The translations under genes were made by a program, and so were the position numbers. 14,989 nt of DNA from assembly GCA_001643535.1 (NCBI GenBank), contig LXTG01000034.1, forward strand, positions 1-14,989, given 5' to 3'. A model generated the notes under the pieces. That model was not told where the DNA came from. It ran no database searches and saw only the letters and a program-made list of their open reading frames with translations. This document shows, one piece after another, positions 1 through 5,857 of this stretch (its first letter is position 1; each line of letters starts with the position of its first letter). Source of the DNA: a candidate division NC10 bacterium SPGG6 (GTDB lineage: Bacteria > Methylomirabilota > Methylomirabilia > Methylomirabilales > CSP1-5).

Positions 1-740
1 ACCCCCTCCCCCTCTACCCCTCGAACGACTTCCTGCCAGATCTGGATACTATCCCGCTCGACGTCCTTCGAAAGGCCAAGATGCTCTTCCTGAATTATCC
101 CAACAATCCGACCGCGGCCGTGGCCGCCGAGGAATTCTTTATCCAAGCCGTGGATTTTGCCCGCAGACATCGCCTCATCCTCTGTCACGATGCCGCTTAC
201 TCCGAGATCGCCTTTGACGGCTTCCGGCCCGCTTCTATCCTGGGTGTCGAGGGGGCCAGGGAGGTGGCCATTGAGTATCACTCGCTTTCAAAGACCTACA
301 ACATGACCGGTTGGCGCATCGGGTTTGCCGTGGGGAGCGCCGAGGTCCTGGCCGGGCTTGGCCGCATCAAGACCAATCTGGATTCCGGCGTATTCCAGGC
401 GATCCAGTATGCGGGGATCGAGGCCCTCAGGGCCCCCCAAGACTGCGTGACGGCGCACTGCAAGATTTATCAAGAGAGACGGGATATCCTCGTGGAGGGC
501 CTGAACGGCCTCGGATGGACCGTGACCAAGCCTCGCGCCACCTTCTACGTCTGGATCCCGGTCCTGTCCGGGTATAGCTCGACGGATCTGACCAAGCGGC
601 TCCTCAGGGAGGCGGGGATTGTTACGACGCCGGGAGTCGGTTTCGGGCCGCACGGCGAAGGGTTTATCCGGGCCGCCCTCACCGTCCCGGCGGAACGGAT
701 CCGGGAGGCGGTAGGGCGCATCGCCAAGCTGAGCCTTTAG
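1..740 (+). CDS. dapL: LL-diaminopimelate aminotransferase, 5'-truncated
   Basis: The reading frame is open from base 3 to the TAG at 738-740, giving 245 C-terminal residues; about 140 N-terminal residues of a roughly 390-residue family lie before the window. This is a class I/II PLP-dependent aminotransferase. Visible motifs are NYPNNPT just after base 80, the cofactor-binding Asp in HDAAYSE (Asp codon 189-191) and SLSKTYNMTGWRIGF, whose Lys (codon 291-293) should form the Schiff base. SKTYNMTGWR is characteristic of DapL and its close relatives, which convert tetrahydrodipicolinate directly to LL-diaminopimelate in the cytoplasm for lysine and peptidoglycan. The mur genes further along, with a DAP-type MurE, fit this role. 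An aspartate or alanine aminotransferase of the same fold is the main alternative. The ATG at 81 is internal and is not the start. Confidence 0.85.
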   Translation, partial: PLPLYPSNDFLPDLDTIPLDVLRKAKMLFLNYPNNPTAAVAAEEFFIQAVDFARRHRLILCHDAAYSEIAFDGFRPASILGVEGAREVAIEYHSLSKTYNMTGWRIGFAVGSAEVLAGLGRIKTNLDSGVFQAIQYAGIEALRAPQDCVTAHCKIYQERRDILVEGLNGLGWTVTKPRATFYVWIPVLSGYSSTDLTKRLLREAGIVTTPGVGFGPHGEGFIRAALTVPAERIREAVGRIAKLSL

Positions 741-742
741 CA

Positions 743-766
743 GACCGACGACCGACGACCGCAGAC
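743..766. repeat. Short tandem heptamer array (GACCGAC class)
   Basis: Two perfect GACCGAC units are followed by a degenerate GACCGCA and GAC, directly after the dapL stop. The 7-nt period matches the other intergenic arrays here although the unit differs. No coding or regulatory role is visible. Confidence 0.7.
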
Positions 767-776
767 AGGAAAAACC

Positions 777-882
777 GTTCACGGTTCATAGTTCACGGTT
801 CATGGATTAGGAACCTGGCTTTGGCCATGAACCATGAACCACTAACCATGAACCCCGTGCCACGAACCATGAACTCTGAACC
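777..882. repeat. 106-nt inverted heptamer-repeat element, copy A
   Basis: The left arm consists of GTTCANG-type heptamers and the right arm of the complementary CATGAAC type, so the element can fold back on itself. The centre at 798-822 matches 10154-10178 at 24 of 25 bases, and the right arm also resembles that copy (CGTGCCA, then GAACCATGAAC). The element lies between dapL and folB, and out-of-place ATG codons in its right arm are open into folB. It carries no gene, so it is a non-autonomous or passive repeat. Confidence 0.85.
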
Positions 883-883
883 A

Positions 884-891
884 GGGGGGGG
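884..891 (+). promoter_or_regulatory. G-run acting as probable folB ribosome binding site
   Basis: Eight consecutive G residues end 7 nt before the in-frame TTG at 899. They are the only Shine-Dalgarno-like purine tract near any possible folB start and therefore favour TTG 899 over the ATG codons at 827, 848 and 869, which lie inside repeat DNA. Confidence 0.45.
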
Positions 892-893
892 TT

Positions 894-925
894 GGACATT
901 GGACGTCGGACCTCGGACCTCGGAC
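894..925. repeat. Tandem heptamer array (GGACCTC class) entering folB
   Basis: Successive units GGACATT, GGACGTC, GGACCTC, GGACCTC and GGAC keep a strict 7-nt period. The array ends immediately before the codons for the conserved FolB core and overlaps the probable TTG start at 899, so the first residues of FolB would be encoded by repeat sequence. Confidence 0.8.
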
Positions 926-1282
926 AAAGTTCTCATTACCGGCATTAGCTTCTACGGCAACCACGGGGCCCGGGAGGAGGAGCAGATCTTGGGGCAACGG
1001 TTCCTCGTGGACGTGGAACTGGGTCTCGACCTGCGCGCGGCCGGTACCTCGGACGACCTGGCCCTGACGGTGGATTACGCCGATGTGGTGAAGCGGGTCA
1101 CCGCGATCGGCCGGACGCGACGCTTCCGGCTGCTGGAGGCCTTGGCCGAGGCGACTGCTGCGGACCTCCTCGAGCGGTACAGGGTCCAGCAGGTTCGGGT
1201 CCGGGTCGTGAAGTGTGCGCCGCCGGTCCCGGACTGCGTGGGGACGGCGGGAGTGGAGATCGTGCGGGGGCGAGACGGATGA
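899..1282 (+). CDS. folB: Dihydroneopterin aldolase FolB
   Basis: It catalyses retro-aldol cleavage of 7,8-dihydroneopterin to 6-hydroxymethyl-dihydropterin and glycolaldehyde in cytoplasmic folate synthesis. The family core starts at KVLITGISFYGNHG, followed by an acidic EEE stretch (catalytic Glu region), DYADVVKRV (Tyr that packs on the pterin) and a late VVKCAPPVP segment that holds the family Lys. From TTG 899 the product is 127 residues, close to the usual 118-125. No ATG, GTG or TTG lies in frame between 902 and the conserved core, so initiation must be in repeat DNA. TTG 899 is preferred because of the G-run at 884-891; ATG 827, 848 or 869 would add a low-complexity tail. Its TGA overlaps the folK ATG (ATGA), implying translational coupling with the next pathway enzyme. 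Confidence 0.88.
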   Translation: MDVGPRTSDKVLITGISFYGNHGAREEEQILGQRFLVDVELGLDLRAAGTSDDLALTVDYADVVKRVTAIGRTRRFRLLEALAEATAADLLERYRVQQVRVRVVKCAPPVPDCVGTAGVEIVRGRDG

Positions 1283-1806
1283 TCCGTACCTATCTCGGTC
1301 TCGGGGCCAACCTGGGGAATCGGCAGGGACAACTGGAGCACGCGCTCGCTCTCCTCATGTGCCGTCCCGGGATCCGACTCCTCCGAATCTCCTCCCTGTA
1401 TGAGACGGAGCCGGTGGACGTGACGGGGAGCTGGTTTTTCAATAGCGTGGTGGAGGTGGAGACTTCCCTCGTCTCCTTGGAGCTTCTGGAAGCACTTTTA
1501 CAGGTGGAGGAGGCCTGCGGCCGGCCGCGCGTCCGGCAACGGGGAGAAGCACGAGTGGTGGATATAGACCTGCTCCTCTACGGCTCCCAGATCATCACGG
1601 AGCCGAAACTTCAGGTCCCGCACCCTCGGATGCACCTACGGCGCTTTGTCCTGGTCCCGCTGGCCGAGCTCGACCCCGGCCTGGCGCATCCAAGCTTGGG
1701 GACCCGTGTCGATGACCTCCTGACCCAGCTTCCCCCTGGTGCCGAAGTTCGAATGGTCGCCCGGGACTGGTTTTTCGCCCGGGTCGAAGAGAGGTCCCTT
1801 CCGTGA
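1279..1806 (+). CDS. folK: 6-hydroxymethyl-dihydropterin pyrophosphokinase
   Basis: HPPK transfers pyrophosphate from ATP to the product of FolB, the next step of folate synthesis. The 175-residue product opens with YLGLGANLGNR, the family N-terminus. SLYETEPV and FFNSVVEVET follow, then RPRVRQRGEARVVDIDLLLYG with the two metal-binding Asp residues in DID, and VPHPRMHLRRFVLVPLAEL near the end. The start is the ATG at 1279, which overlaps the folB stop by 4 nt; an upstream GTG-type extension would lie inside folB and has no family counterpart. The usual RWGPR loop is changed to RQRGEAR, with the key Arg residues kept. Its TGA in turn overlaps the GTG of the kinase gene, so the three genes are very likely cotranslated from one transcript. 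Confidence 0.95.
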   Translation: MIRTYLGLGANLGNRQGQLEHALALLMCRPGIRLLRISSLYETEPVDVTGSWFFNSVVEVETSLVSLELLEALLQVEEACGRPRVRQRGEARVVDIDLLLYGSQIITEPKLQVPHPRMHLRRFVLVPLAELDPGLAHPSLGTRVDDLLTQLPPGAEVRMVARDWFFARVEERSLP

Positions 1807-2450
1807 CTGTCGCGTTCGAGCCCCACTACCTCGTTGTAGAGGGGCCGATCGGGGTTGGGAAAACCTCGCTGGCCGACCTTCTGGCCCAGCGTCTGCAGGC
1901 GCGCGCGGTCCTGGAGTCGGCCAAGGAAAATCCCTTCCTGAAAGATTTTTACCGGGATATGCGGCGTCATGCGTTTCAGACCCAACTCTATTTCCTCCTG
2001 ACACGCTACCGTCAACAGCAGGAGCTTCTGCAGTTCGAGCTATTCCAGCAGCGTTTGGTCAGCGATTATCTCTTCCCGCGCGACCGGATCTTTGCGTATC
2101 TGACATTGGATGATCACGAGCTCATCCTCTACGAAAAGATCCACACCCTCTTGGAGGCCCGCATCACCAAGCCCGACTTCGTTATTTACTTGCAGGCGGA
2201 CGTGGAGGCATTGTATAAAAGGATTGCCATCAGGGGGCGTGCATACGAACGGGACATTCCGCGCGATTTTTTGGAGGATGTGGTCCAGGCGTATAACCAC
2301 TTTTTCTTCCATTACACCGAGACCCCACTGTTGGTGGTCAACACGACGGAAATCGACTTTGTGAAACGAAAGGGGGACCTTGACGATCTGATCAGACAGA
2401 TCCATTCGATGAAGCGGGGAACGCAGTATTACGTCCCGCTTGGATCCTAA
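1803..2450 (+). CDS. Deoxynucleoside kinase (dAK/dGK family)
   Basis: A 215-residue P-loop kinase of the deoxyadenosine/deoxyguanosine kinase family that phosphorylates salvaged deoxynucleosides in the cytoplasm. The Walker A motif VVEGPIGVGKTS lies at about residues 10-21. LTRYRQQQELL forms the nucleoside-binding helix, and SDYLFPRDRIFA carries the family's D-R signature. YKRIAIRGRAYERDI is the arginine-rich lid, and the C-terminal VVNTTEIDF is also typical. The GTG start overlaps the folK TGA (GTGA); the next candidate starts are far inside the conserved fold. A kinase gene directly after folK is a known arrangement in several phyla. Which base is preferred cannot be read from sequence, so no symbol is given. 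It is the last gene before the terminator at 2568. Confidence 0.9.
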   Translation: MTVAFEPHYLVVEGPIGVGKTSLADLLAQRLQARAVLESAKENPFLKDFYRDMRRHAFQTQLYFLLTRYRQQQELLQFELFQQRLVSDYLFPRDRIFAYLTLDDHELILYEKIHTLLEARITKPDFVIYLQADVEALYKRIAIRGRAYERDIPRDFLEDVVQAYNHFFFHYTETPLLVVNTTEIDFVKRKGDLDDLIRQIHSMKRGTQYYVPLGS

Positions 2451-2473
2451 GCGGACCGAGACGGGCAGGACAG

Positions 2474-2546
2474 GACACCTCGAGAGCCGGCAGAGAAGTC
2501 ACCCCGAACGGAGACCGTCGGGAGTGGCGAGTTCGCTGACGGTGTC
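2474..2546 (+). other. Possible structured RNA segment before the terminator
   Basis: Bases 2511-2519 pair with 2538-2546 (one mismatch in nine), enclosing a small GCG/CGC hairpin at 2527-2536. An alternative pairs GACACC at 2474-2479 with GGTGTC at 2541-2546, so two exclusive folds can be drawn. I matched it to no known riboswitch. It may be the 3' UTR of the kinase transcript, part of a panB leader ending in an attenuator, or chance pairing in GC-rich DNA. Confidence 0.25.
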
Positions 2547-2567
2547 AGATCAGCATGGGCAACCGAG

Positions 2568-2600
2568 GACCTCCCGGCACGGCCGGGAGGTCTTTTTTTT
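2568..2600 (+). terminator. Strong rho-independent terminator
   Basis: An 11-bp perfect GC-rich stem, GACCTCCCGGC against GCCGGGAGGTC, closes a 3-nt loop (2579-2581) and is followed at once by eight T residues (2593-2600). It lies 117 nt after the kinase stop and 83 nt before the panB start, so it most simply ends the folB-folK-kinase transcript. Confidence 0.93.
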
Positions 2601-2602
2601 GG

Positions 2603-2624
2603 CCATGAACCATAAACCATGAAC
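2603..2624. repeat. Half-element of CATGAAC heptamers
   Basis: Three CATGAAC-type units (one degenerate, CATAAAC) follow the terminator directly. Only the right-arm orientation is present, so this is either a remnant or a simple array of the same family as the 106-nt elements. The flanking GGCCATGAACC also occurs in copy A near 823. Confidence 0.7.
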
Positions 2625-2632
2625 GCCTTTAG

Positions 2633-2663
2633 CGGTCATCGGTCATCGGTCAACGGTCATCGG
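2633..2663. repeat. Tandem heptamer array (CGGTCAT class) upstream of panB
   Basis: Four units, CGGTCAT, CGGTCAT, CGGTCAA and CGGTCAT, plus a trailing CGG have an exact 7-nt period and end 4 nt before the AAAGGAGG ribosome binding site of panB. No promoter hexamers are evident in or around it. Confidence 0.8.
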
Positions 2664-2683
2664 AACGAAAGGAGGGATCGATC

Positions 2684-3568
2684 GTGGCGACAGCGCGGGT
2701 AACGACGGTCACCTTACAGGAGATGAAGGATCGCGGTGAAAAGGTCTCCATGCTTACCGCCTACGACTACCCCATTGCCCGGCTGCTAGATGAGGTGGGG
2801 GTCGAGGTGATCCTGGTGGGGGACTCGTTAGCCATGGTGGGGCTCGGCTATGAGACCACCCTGCCGGTCACCATGGAGGAGATGCTTCACCATGTTCGGG
2901 CCGTGAGCCGGGGGGTGAAACGGGCCCTCGTGGTGGCCGATATGCCCTTCGGGTCGTATCAGGTGAGCCAGGAAGAGGGGATCCGGAACGCCGGGCGATT
3001 TCTCAAGGAAGCGGGAGCTCATGCGGTCAAGCTGGAAGGGGGGCGAGGAGTGGCAGACCTCACGCGGCGCCTCACAGGTATTGGCATCCCGGTGATGGGG
3101 CACCTGGGACTCACCCCGCAGATGGTCCATCAGTTCGGGGGCTTCAAAGTCCAGGCCCGGACCGCGGCTGCCGCCGAGCGGCTGTTGGAGGAGGCCTTAC
3201 TCCTCGAGGACGCGGGGATCTTTTCCCTCGTCCTCGAAGGGATTCCCTGGCAGGTGGCAGAAGTCATCACGGGAGAGCTCCGGGTCCCCACGATTGGGAT
3301 TGGGGCGGGGTCCTCCTGCGATGGCCAGGTGCTGGTGACCAACGACCTTCTGGGCCTCTTCGACGACTTTACCCCCAAGTTCGTCAAGCGATACGCCGGC
3401 TTGAAGGAGACGATCACGGCAGCCTTCGCGCAGTACCACCGGGAGGTCAAAGCTGGTCAGTTCCCGGGTCCCGAACACGCGTTCCGCTTCGATGAAGGGG
3501 AAAGCCGTCGATGGGAGCAGCATCTGAACCGACGGCGTCGGCAGGTCAAGAGCCTCGGGAGAGGCTGA
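2684..3568 (+). CDS. panB: 3-methyl-2-oxobutanoate hydroxymethyltransferase
   Basis: PanB adds a hydroxymethyl group from methylene-tetrahydrofolate to alpha-ketoisovalerate, giving ketopantoate, the first committed pantothenate step. The 294-residue TIM barrel shows MLTAYDYPIARLLDEVGV, LVGDSLAMV with metal-binding Asp47, VADMPFGSY with Asp86, AVKLEGG at 115-120, VMGHLGLTPQ and LVLEGIP with the catalytic Glu near 185. IGIGAGSSCDGQVLV follows, also conserved. GTG 2684 is chosen because AAAGGAGG at 2668-2675 lies 8 nt upstream and the protein begins at the usual distance from the first conserved strand. The C-terminus (about residues 265-294) is somewhat longer and more basic than in E. coli PanB. 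panC starts 9 nt after the stop. Confidence 0.97.
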   Translation: MATARVTTVTLQEMKDRGEKVSMLTAYDYPIARLLDEVGVEVILVGDSLAMVGLGYETTLPVTMEEMLHHVRAVSRGVKRALVVADMPFGSYQVSQEEGIRNAGRFLKEAGAHAVKLEGGRGVADLTRRLTGIGIPVMGHLGLTPQMVHQFGGFKVQARTAAAAERLLEEALLLEDAGIFSLVLEGIPWQVAEVITGELRVPTIGIGAGSSCDGQVLVTNDLLGLFDDFTPKFVKRYAGLKETITAAFAQYHREVKAGQFPGPEHAFRFDEGESRRWEQHLNRRRRQVKSLGRG

Positions 3569-3577
3569 GGTACACCG

Positions 3578-4426
3578 ATGGAGATTATCCGCGATGTGAC
3601 GGCAATGCAGAGCAGGGTGACTGCGCTCCGACAGCAGGGAAGACAGATCGGCTTCGTCCCCACCATGGGCTACCTGCACGAAGGCCACCTCTCCCTCTGC
3701 CGGGCTGCTCGCATCGAGAACCACATCCTGGCAGTCAGCATCTTTGTCAACCCTGCCCAGTTCGATCGGCAAGAGGATCTGGAGAATTATCCTGTTGACC
3801 TCGAAAGGGATCTCGTCAAGGCGGAGGCAGAGGGGACCGATCTCGTCTTTGTCCCTGAACAGAAGACTGTCTACCCGCCCGGGTATGCCACCTTTGTCGA
3901 GGTAGAGAGCCTCTCGGGCCGGTGGGAGGGGGCGTACCGCCCCGGGCATTTCCGCGGGGTGACGACGGTGGTGATGAAACTCTTCCATATCGTAAAGCCA
4001 CACCGGACCTATTTCGGCCAGAAGGATTACCAGCAGGCCCGCATCGTTCACCAGATGGTCAAAGATCTCGATATGGATGTCGAGGTAATTGTGCTGCCCA
4101 CCGTCCGGGAGTCGGATGGGCTCGCCTTGAGCTCCCGAAACGTGAACCTGACGGCCGAGGAGCGGCGGCAGGCCCCGATGCTCTACCGGGCCCTCTGCGG
4201 GGTAGCCGATCGAGTCAAGAGTGGGGAGCAGGATGCGCGAGCGCTCGTAGAGGAGATGCATCGGGTGATCCAAGAAGGGACCTCTGCCACGATTGACTAC
4301 GTCGCCCTCTGCGATCCTGAGTCCCTGGAGTCTCTGGAAAAAGTGGAGGGCCCAGCCGTCGCGCTGCTGGCCGTGCGCTTTTCGAAGGCGCGTCTCATCG
4401 ACAACCTTTTAATGAATACGCACTGA
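3578..4426 (+). CDS. panC: Pantothenate synthetase
   Basis: PanC condenses pantoate and beta-alanine with ATP through a pantoyl-adenylate. The 282-residue product has the HxGH-type nucleotide motif in PTMGYLHEGH (His34 and His37), SIFVNPAQF for pantoate binding, FGQKDYQQ at 147-153 and the KMSKS-like LALSSRNVNL around 182-191. Length and order match the family. The ATG at 3578 has a GAGGT sequence about 6 nt upstream, which overlaps the panB stop. Its two substrates come from the neighbours: beta-alanine from PanD, and pantoate from PanB plus a ketopantoate reductase that is not in this window. The panB-panC-panD order makes this a compact pathway operon. Confidence 0.97.
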   Translation: MEIIRDVTAMQSRVTALRQQGRQIGFVPTMGYLHEGHLSLCRAARIENHILAVSIFVNPAQFDRQEDLENYPVDLERDLVKAEAEGTDLVFVPEQKTVYPPGYATFVEVESLSGRWEGAYRPGHFRGVTTVVMKLFHIVKPHRTYFGQKDYQQARIVHQMVKDLDMDVEVIVLPTVRESDGLALSSRNVNLTAEERRQAPMLYRALCGVADRVKSGEQDARALVEEMHRVIQEGTSATIDYVALCDPESLESLEKVEGPAVALLAVRFSKARLIDNLLMNTH

Positions 4427-4439
4427 AAGGGGGGATGAA

Positions 4440-4796
4440 ATGCATCGGATCATGCTGGCTTCCAAGATTCACCGGGCGGTGGTGCAGGAGGTGAACCTCC
4501 ACTACGAGGGAAGCATCACCATCGATGAAGAGATTCTCAACGCTGCTAATGTCCTGCCCTACCAGCAGGTGCAAGTATATAACCTCAGCACCGGCGCCCG
4601 TTTTGAGACGTATGCCCTCGCGGGTGAGGCCGGCTCGGGCAAGATCGTCGTCAACGGGGCGGCGGCGCGTCTGGTGCATCGAGGCGACCTCTTGATCATT
4701 GCAGCCTACGCCCTGATTGAGGAGGCCCGGGCGGCAGAGCACAAACCCAAGATTGTCCACGTGGACGAGCAGAACCGGATTGCCGCCACGCTCTAA
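4440..4796 (+). CDS. panD: Aspartate 1-decarboxylase proenzyme
   Basis: PanD makes beta-alanine from L-aspartate using a pyruvoyl group formed by self-cleavage. The 118-residue sequence fits E. coli numbering without gaps: Lys9, the Gly24-Ser25 cleavage pair (HYEGSITID), Arg54 and Tyr58 (GARFETY), then GSGKIVVNGAAARLVHRGD. It should therefore process into a short beta chain and a pyruvoyl-capped alpha chain. The ATG at 4440 is supported by a six-G tract at 4429-4434 that overlaps the end of panC. An ATG at 4435 is out of frame. Some organisms also need a PanM/PanZ maturation factor; none is seen here. Confidence 0.97.
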   Translation: MHRIMLASKIHRAVVQEVNLHYEGSITIDEEILNAANVLPYQQVQVYNLSTGARFETYALAGEAGSGKIVVNGAAARLVHRGDLLIIAAYALIEEARAAEHKPKIVHVDEQNRIAATL

Positions 4797-4824
4797 AGGG
4801 CATGGGGAACACCGGCCAAGTTGA

Positions 4825-4847
4825 TGCCCTCCGGCTCGGGCAGTTTT
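4825..4847 (+). terminator. Weak possible terminator after panD
   Basis: TGCCC at 4825-4829 pairs with GGGCA at 4838-4842 across an 8-nt loop, followed by G and four T residues. The stem is short and the T-run brief. GGGCAT at 4798-4803 can pair instead with ATGCCC at 4824-4829, which would break it. It sits where the pan transcript should end, before the mraZ promoter. Confidence 0.3.
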
Positions 4848-4947
4848 CCGCCTTAGCCCCATATCTGTCCCTTCAATTTCTCCTTCCCCCAAAATAGAGT
4901 GCTCGGCCTGCGACCACAGAAAATTTGTCGGAAGGTATTGATTTTTC

Positions 4948-4976
4948 TTGACAAAGGGGGGGCGGGTATATATTTT
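4948..4976 (+). promoter_or_regulatory. Sigma-70-type promoter of the dcw cluster
   Basis: A perfect TTGACA at 4948-4953 is followed after 15 nt by TATATT (4969-4974), or after 17 nt by TATTTT (4971-4976). The stretch is notably AT-rich for this window, and nothing comparable is seen elsewhere. It lies about 65 nt upstream of mraZ and is probably the main promoter for mraZ and downstream genes. Confidence 0.75.
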
Positions 4977-4985
4977 TGCGGTCTA

Positions 4986-5012
4986 AGTGGGATGAAATGG
5001 ATGGAAATGGTA
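4986..5012 (+). promoter_or_regulatory. MraZ-type operator: 10-bp-spaced TGG repeats
   Basis: TGGGA (4988), TGGAT (4998) and TGGTA (5008) are separated by exactly 5 nt each (TGAAA, GGAAA), with a weaker TGTGC at 5018. In E. coli, MraZ autorepresses its promoter by binding three TGGGN direct repeats with 5-bp spacers between promoter and gene; position, period and core match. The second and third units deviate after TGG. The expected role is autorepression of the dcw promoter. Confidence 0.7.
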
Positions 5013-5037
5013 TGGAGTGTGCATATAGGGCATCAGC

Positions 5038-5481
5038 ATGAGATTCATCGGACGGTTCCCGCACACCATCGACGAGAAGGGGCGACTCAGCATCCCCTCC
5101 AAATTCCGTCAGACCTTGCAGGATCGGGGACAGAACATCCTTGTCCTCACCGACTTTGATACCTGCATTACCGCCTATCCTCTCGATGTGTGGGCTCGCC
5201 TTGAAGAAAAGATACAAAACCAGAGTAACTTTGAAAAGGACATCCGCGCCTTCCTGCGCCTTTTCTACTCCGGGGCGAGTGAGTGCCCGGTCGATGGGCA
5301 AGGGCGCATCTTGCTCCCGCCTCACCATCGGGAGAAGGCGGGGCTCAATCGGGAGGTGATTATCGTCGGGGCGCTCAGTCGGATCGAGATCTGGGATCGG
5401 GAGCGGTGGGAGCAATTCCTGACCGCCTCCCCGGTGAGCTTTGAGGATATCGCCAGCAAGTTGGCCCAGTTGGGGATTTGA
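5038..5481 (+). CDS. mraZ: MraZ transcriptional regulator
   Basis: MraZ is a small DNA-binding protein with two AbrB-like swapped-hairpin domains that forms ring oligomers and regulates its own dcw operon. Each half carries the family DxxxR signature: DEKGRLSIP at residues 12-20 and DGQGRILLP at 86-94. The N-terminus MRFIGRFPHTIDEKGR matches the usual family start. The 147-residue length is normal. The ATG at 5038 has only a weak AGGG 8 nt upstream, so translation may be modest. Direct repeats resembling its operator lie immediately upstream at 4986-5012. It opens the dcw cluster, as in many bacteria. Confidence 0.96.
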   Translation: MRFIGRFPHTIDEKGRLSIPSKFRQTLQDRGQNILVLTDFDTCITAYPLDVWARLEEKIQNQSNFEKDIRAFLRLFYSGASECPVDGQGRILLPPHHREKAGLNREVIIVGALSRIEIWDRERWEQFLTASPVSFEDIASKLAQLGI

Positions 5482-5494
5482 TCAAGGAGGAGAG

Positions 5495-5857
5495 ATGGGT
5501 GTGGTGGAGAAGCGGAAAACGGAGCGGATTGCGATCTTCCGCCTGGACGGGTCGATCAATCTGGTGCGGATGATGGCGCTCCGGGATGCCATCATCAAGG
5601 TGATGGCAGAGGGCTACCTTCAGGTCATTCTGGACTGTAGCCTCCTCTGTTCCGTGAATGCAAAGAGCCTGGAGGTCTTGAGCAGCACCCTCTGCCGGCT
5701 CCGGCGCTTCGGTGGCGATGTGAGTCTGCTGGCGCTCTCCTCTGAGGTCGAAGAAACGTTTCGGGACGCCGGGGTGTACCCCTTCTTTGAGCACTACACG
5801 GAGGAGCTGCGGGCCCTGGAAGCTTGTCGGCTAAAGCGGCTCGCCATGGCGGGGTGA
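5495..5857 (+). CDS. STAS-domain protein (anti-sigma antagonist-like)
   Basis: A 120-residue single-domain protein resembling SpoIIAA/STAS anti-sigma factor antagonists. It shows the N-terminal strand IAIFRLDGSINLVRMMALRDAI, the strand VILDCSLLCSV, then the helix NAKSLEVLSSTLCRLRRFGGDVSLLALSSEVEETFRDAGV, a typical STAS succession. Where SpoIIAA has DSSG with the phosphorylated second Ser, this protein has NAKS (55-58): Lys57 aligns with that Ser, and a Ser follows one position later. Regulation by the usual serine kinase is therefore doubtful. AAGGAGG at 5484-5490 supports the ATG at 5495. Its stop overlaps the rsmH GTG by 4 nt, which ties its translation to the dcw operon. Its partner is unknown; no anti-sigma kinase is in the window. 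Confidence 0.8.
   Translation: MGVVEKRKTERIAIFRLDGSINLVRMMALRDAIIKVMAEGYLQVILDCSLLCSVNAKSLEVLSSTLCRLRRFGGDVSLLALSSEVEETFRDAGVYPFFEHYTEELRALEACRLKRLAMAG

Noticed and set aside
777..882. CRISPR array
   Set aside because: The units are about 7 nt, contiguous, and switch orientation in the middle. There are no regular unique spacers and no cas genes.
821..898. FolB N-terminal extension from the TTG at 821 or ATG at 827
   Set aside because: The extra residues are pure translation of CATGAAC heptamers, have no counterpart in the family, and no ribosome binding site precedes them.
2451..2600. Known riboswitch (ZTP, THF, TPP or T-box) before panB
   Set aside because: A GGGCA-like string and a terminator are present, but the conserved cores of these classes could not be lined up.
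3197..4273. Long open frame on the minus strand opposite panB and panC
   Set aside because: It lies antisense to two well-supported enzymes, shows no recognisable motif, and such frames are expected from GC-rich codon bias.
5824..5853. rsmH start at TTG 5824
   Set aside because: It would add ten unconserved residues before the family N-terminus HIPVL; GTG 5854 gives the expected start and a coupled overlap.
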